From an uncultured Bacillota bacterium (GTDB taxonomy: Bacteria; Bacillota_I; Bacilli_A; RF39; UBA660), in contig CAJKKJ010000067.1 of NCBI GenBank assembly GCA_905200435.1, positions 1-5,790 of the forward strand: a DNA stretch of 5,790 bases. Reading direction: 5' to 3'. Of this stretch, positions 5,352-5,790 are shown one piece after another. The position numbers and the translations under genes were made by a program. Position 1 is the stretch's first letter. Each line of letters starts with the position of its first letter. Under the pieces are notes generated by a model. That model was not told the DNA's origin. It saw nothing but the letters and a program-made list of their open reading frames with translations, and made no database searches.

Positions 5352-5790
5352 ATTTTGAAATAATAGAATTAATTAAATTACTTATTTCAGTTGGATTTTC
5401 AATTGATAATCCCTCAATCAATCTTGCTTCAGCATATAAAACTTTAGCATATGATTTTAATTCTTCTTTGTCATTTTCATATAAATCTTTTAGTTTATTT
5501 GTAATCGGATGATTCATATTAATTTCAAGTACTTTTTCAGCATTAATTCTCTCATCTGTTGGCATTGCATTAATAACTTTTTCCATCTCAACAGAAACAT
5601 CACCTTTAGTTGTTAAACAAACAGAATGATTTTTTAATTTATTTGTAAACTTTACATCAGAAATACTAATTGCATCTTTCATAGTATTTAATAAATCTTT
5701 ATTTTCTTCATTAAATTTTTCTAATTCAGGACTACTTTCTAAATTCAAGTTTTCATTTGCAACATTTACAAACTTATGACCATCATATTC
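5350..5790 (-). CDS. htpG: Chaperone protein HtpG (Hsp90), C-terminal part
   Basis: The frame enters at the right edge in phase and is open for 146 codons to TAA at 5350, so only the C-terminal quarter or so of a protein of about 600-630 residues is present. A TTG at 5748 is internal, not a start: in-frame residues upstream (EYDGHKFVNVANEN) match the linker before the C-terminal domain of HtpG. The C-terminal dimerisation domain is plain: LKNHSVCLTTKGDVSVEMEK, then VINAMPTDERINAEKVLEIN, NHPITNKLKDLYENDKEELK, and ARLIEGLSIENPTEISNLI near the end. HtpG is a cytoplasmic ATP-dependent chaperone that works as a dimer. The ATPase and middle domains lie outside the window. The gene is closed by its own terminator. 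Confidence 0.93.
   Translation of the reverse strand, partial: EYDGHKFVNVANENLNLESSPELEKFNEENKDLLNTMKDAISISDVKFTNKLKNHSVCLTTKGDVSVEMEKVINAMPTDERINAEKVLEINMNHPITNKLKDLYENDKEELKSYAKVLYAEARLIEGLSIENPTEISNLINSIISK

Noticed and set aside
5746..5748. TTG start for a separate 132-residue gene
   Set aside because: The frame is open to the window edge and the residues upstream match HtpG, so the TTG is an internal Leu codon.

Overview
The window is very AT-rich DNA from what looks like a low-GC, spore-forming Bacillota, probably a gut-type Bacilli or Erysipelotrichia-like lineage. The evidence is a small acid-soluble spore protein of the SspI type, a Gram-positive-type DnaE, strong GGAGG ribosome binding sites, and ordinary code use: TGG encodes Trp, only TAA and TAG are used as stops, and TGA is never needed as a sense codon. 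That argues against Mycoplasma/Spiroplasma. The exact taxon cannot be fixed from the sequence.

Layout, left to right. Positions 1-1393 (minus) hold lemA followed by a secreted or membrane DUF2207 protein that runs off the left edge. This is a widespread gene pair, here separated by a terminator-like hairpin. Positions 1394-1491 are a divergent intergenic region with a good sigma-A promoter for lemA and a tentative forespore-type promoter for the plus-strand gene sspI (1492-1695). sspI converges on dnaE (minus, 1704-4454), and the two share a bidirectional terminator lying almost wholly inside the sspI 3' end. A divergent control region at 4455-4581 precedes rpmB (ribosomal protein L28, plus, 4582-4752). 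rpmB converges on a small membrane-protein gene (minus, 4835-5273) that resembles the staphylococcal CrtO family and is interrupted by a single-base frameshift at a run of seven A. Upstream of it on the minus strand is the C-terminal third of htpG (Hsp90), entering from the right edge and closed by its own terminator.

The genes do not form one pathway. They are a patchwork of short transcription units: replication (dnaE), translation (rpmB), protein folding (htpG), spore protection (sspI), and envelope functions (lemA/DUF2207 and the CrtO-like gene). The layout is very compact. All four terminator hairpins found overlap a stop codon or the last codons of a gene, and two of them serve convergent genes.

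I saw no mobile element, CRISPR array, tRNA, rRNA or phage gene, and no clear new multi-gene system. The observations most worth checking are the frameshifted CrtO-like gene, the hairpin between lemA and the DUF2207 gene, and the shortened, metal-site-less PHP region of DnaE.
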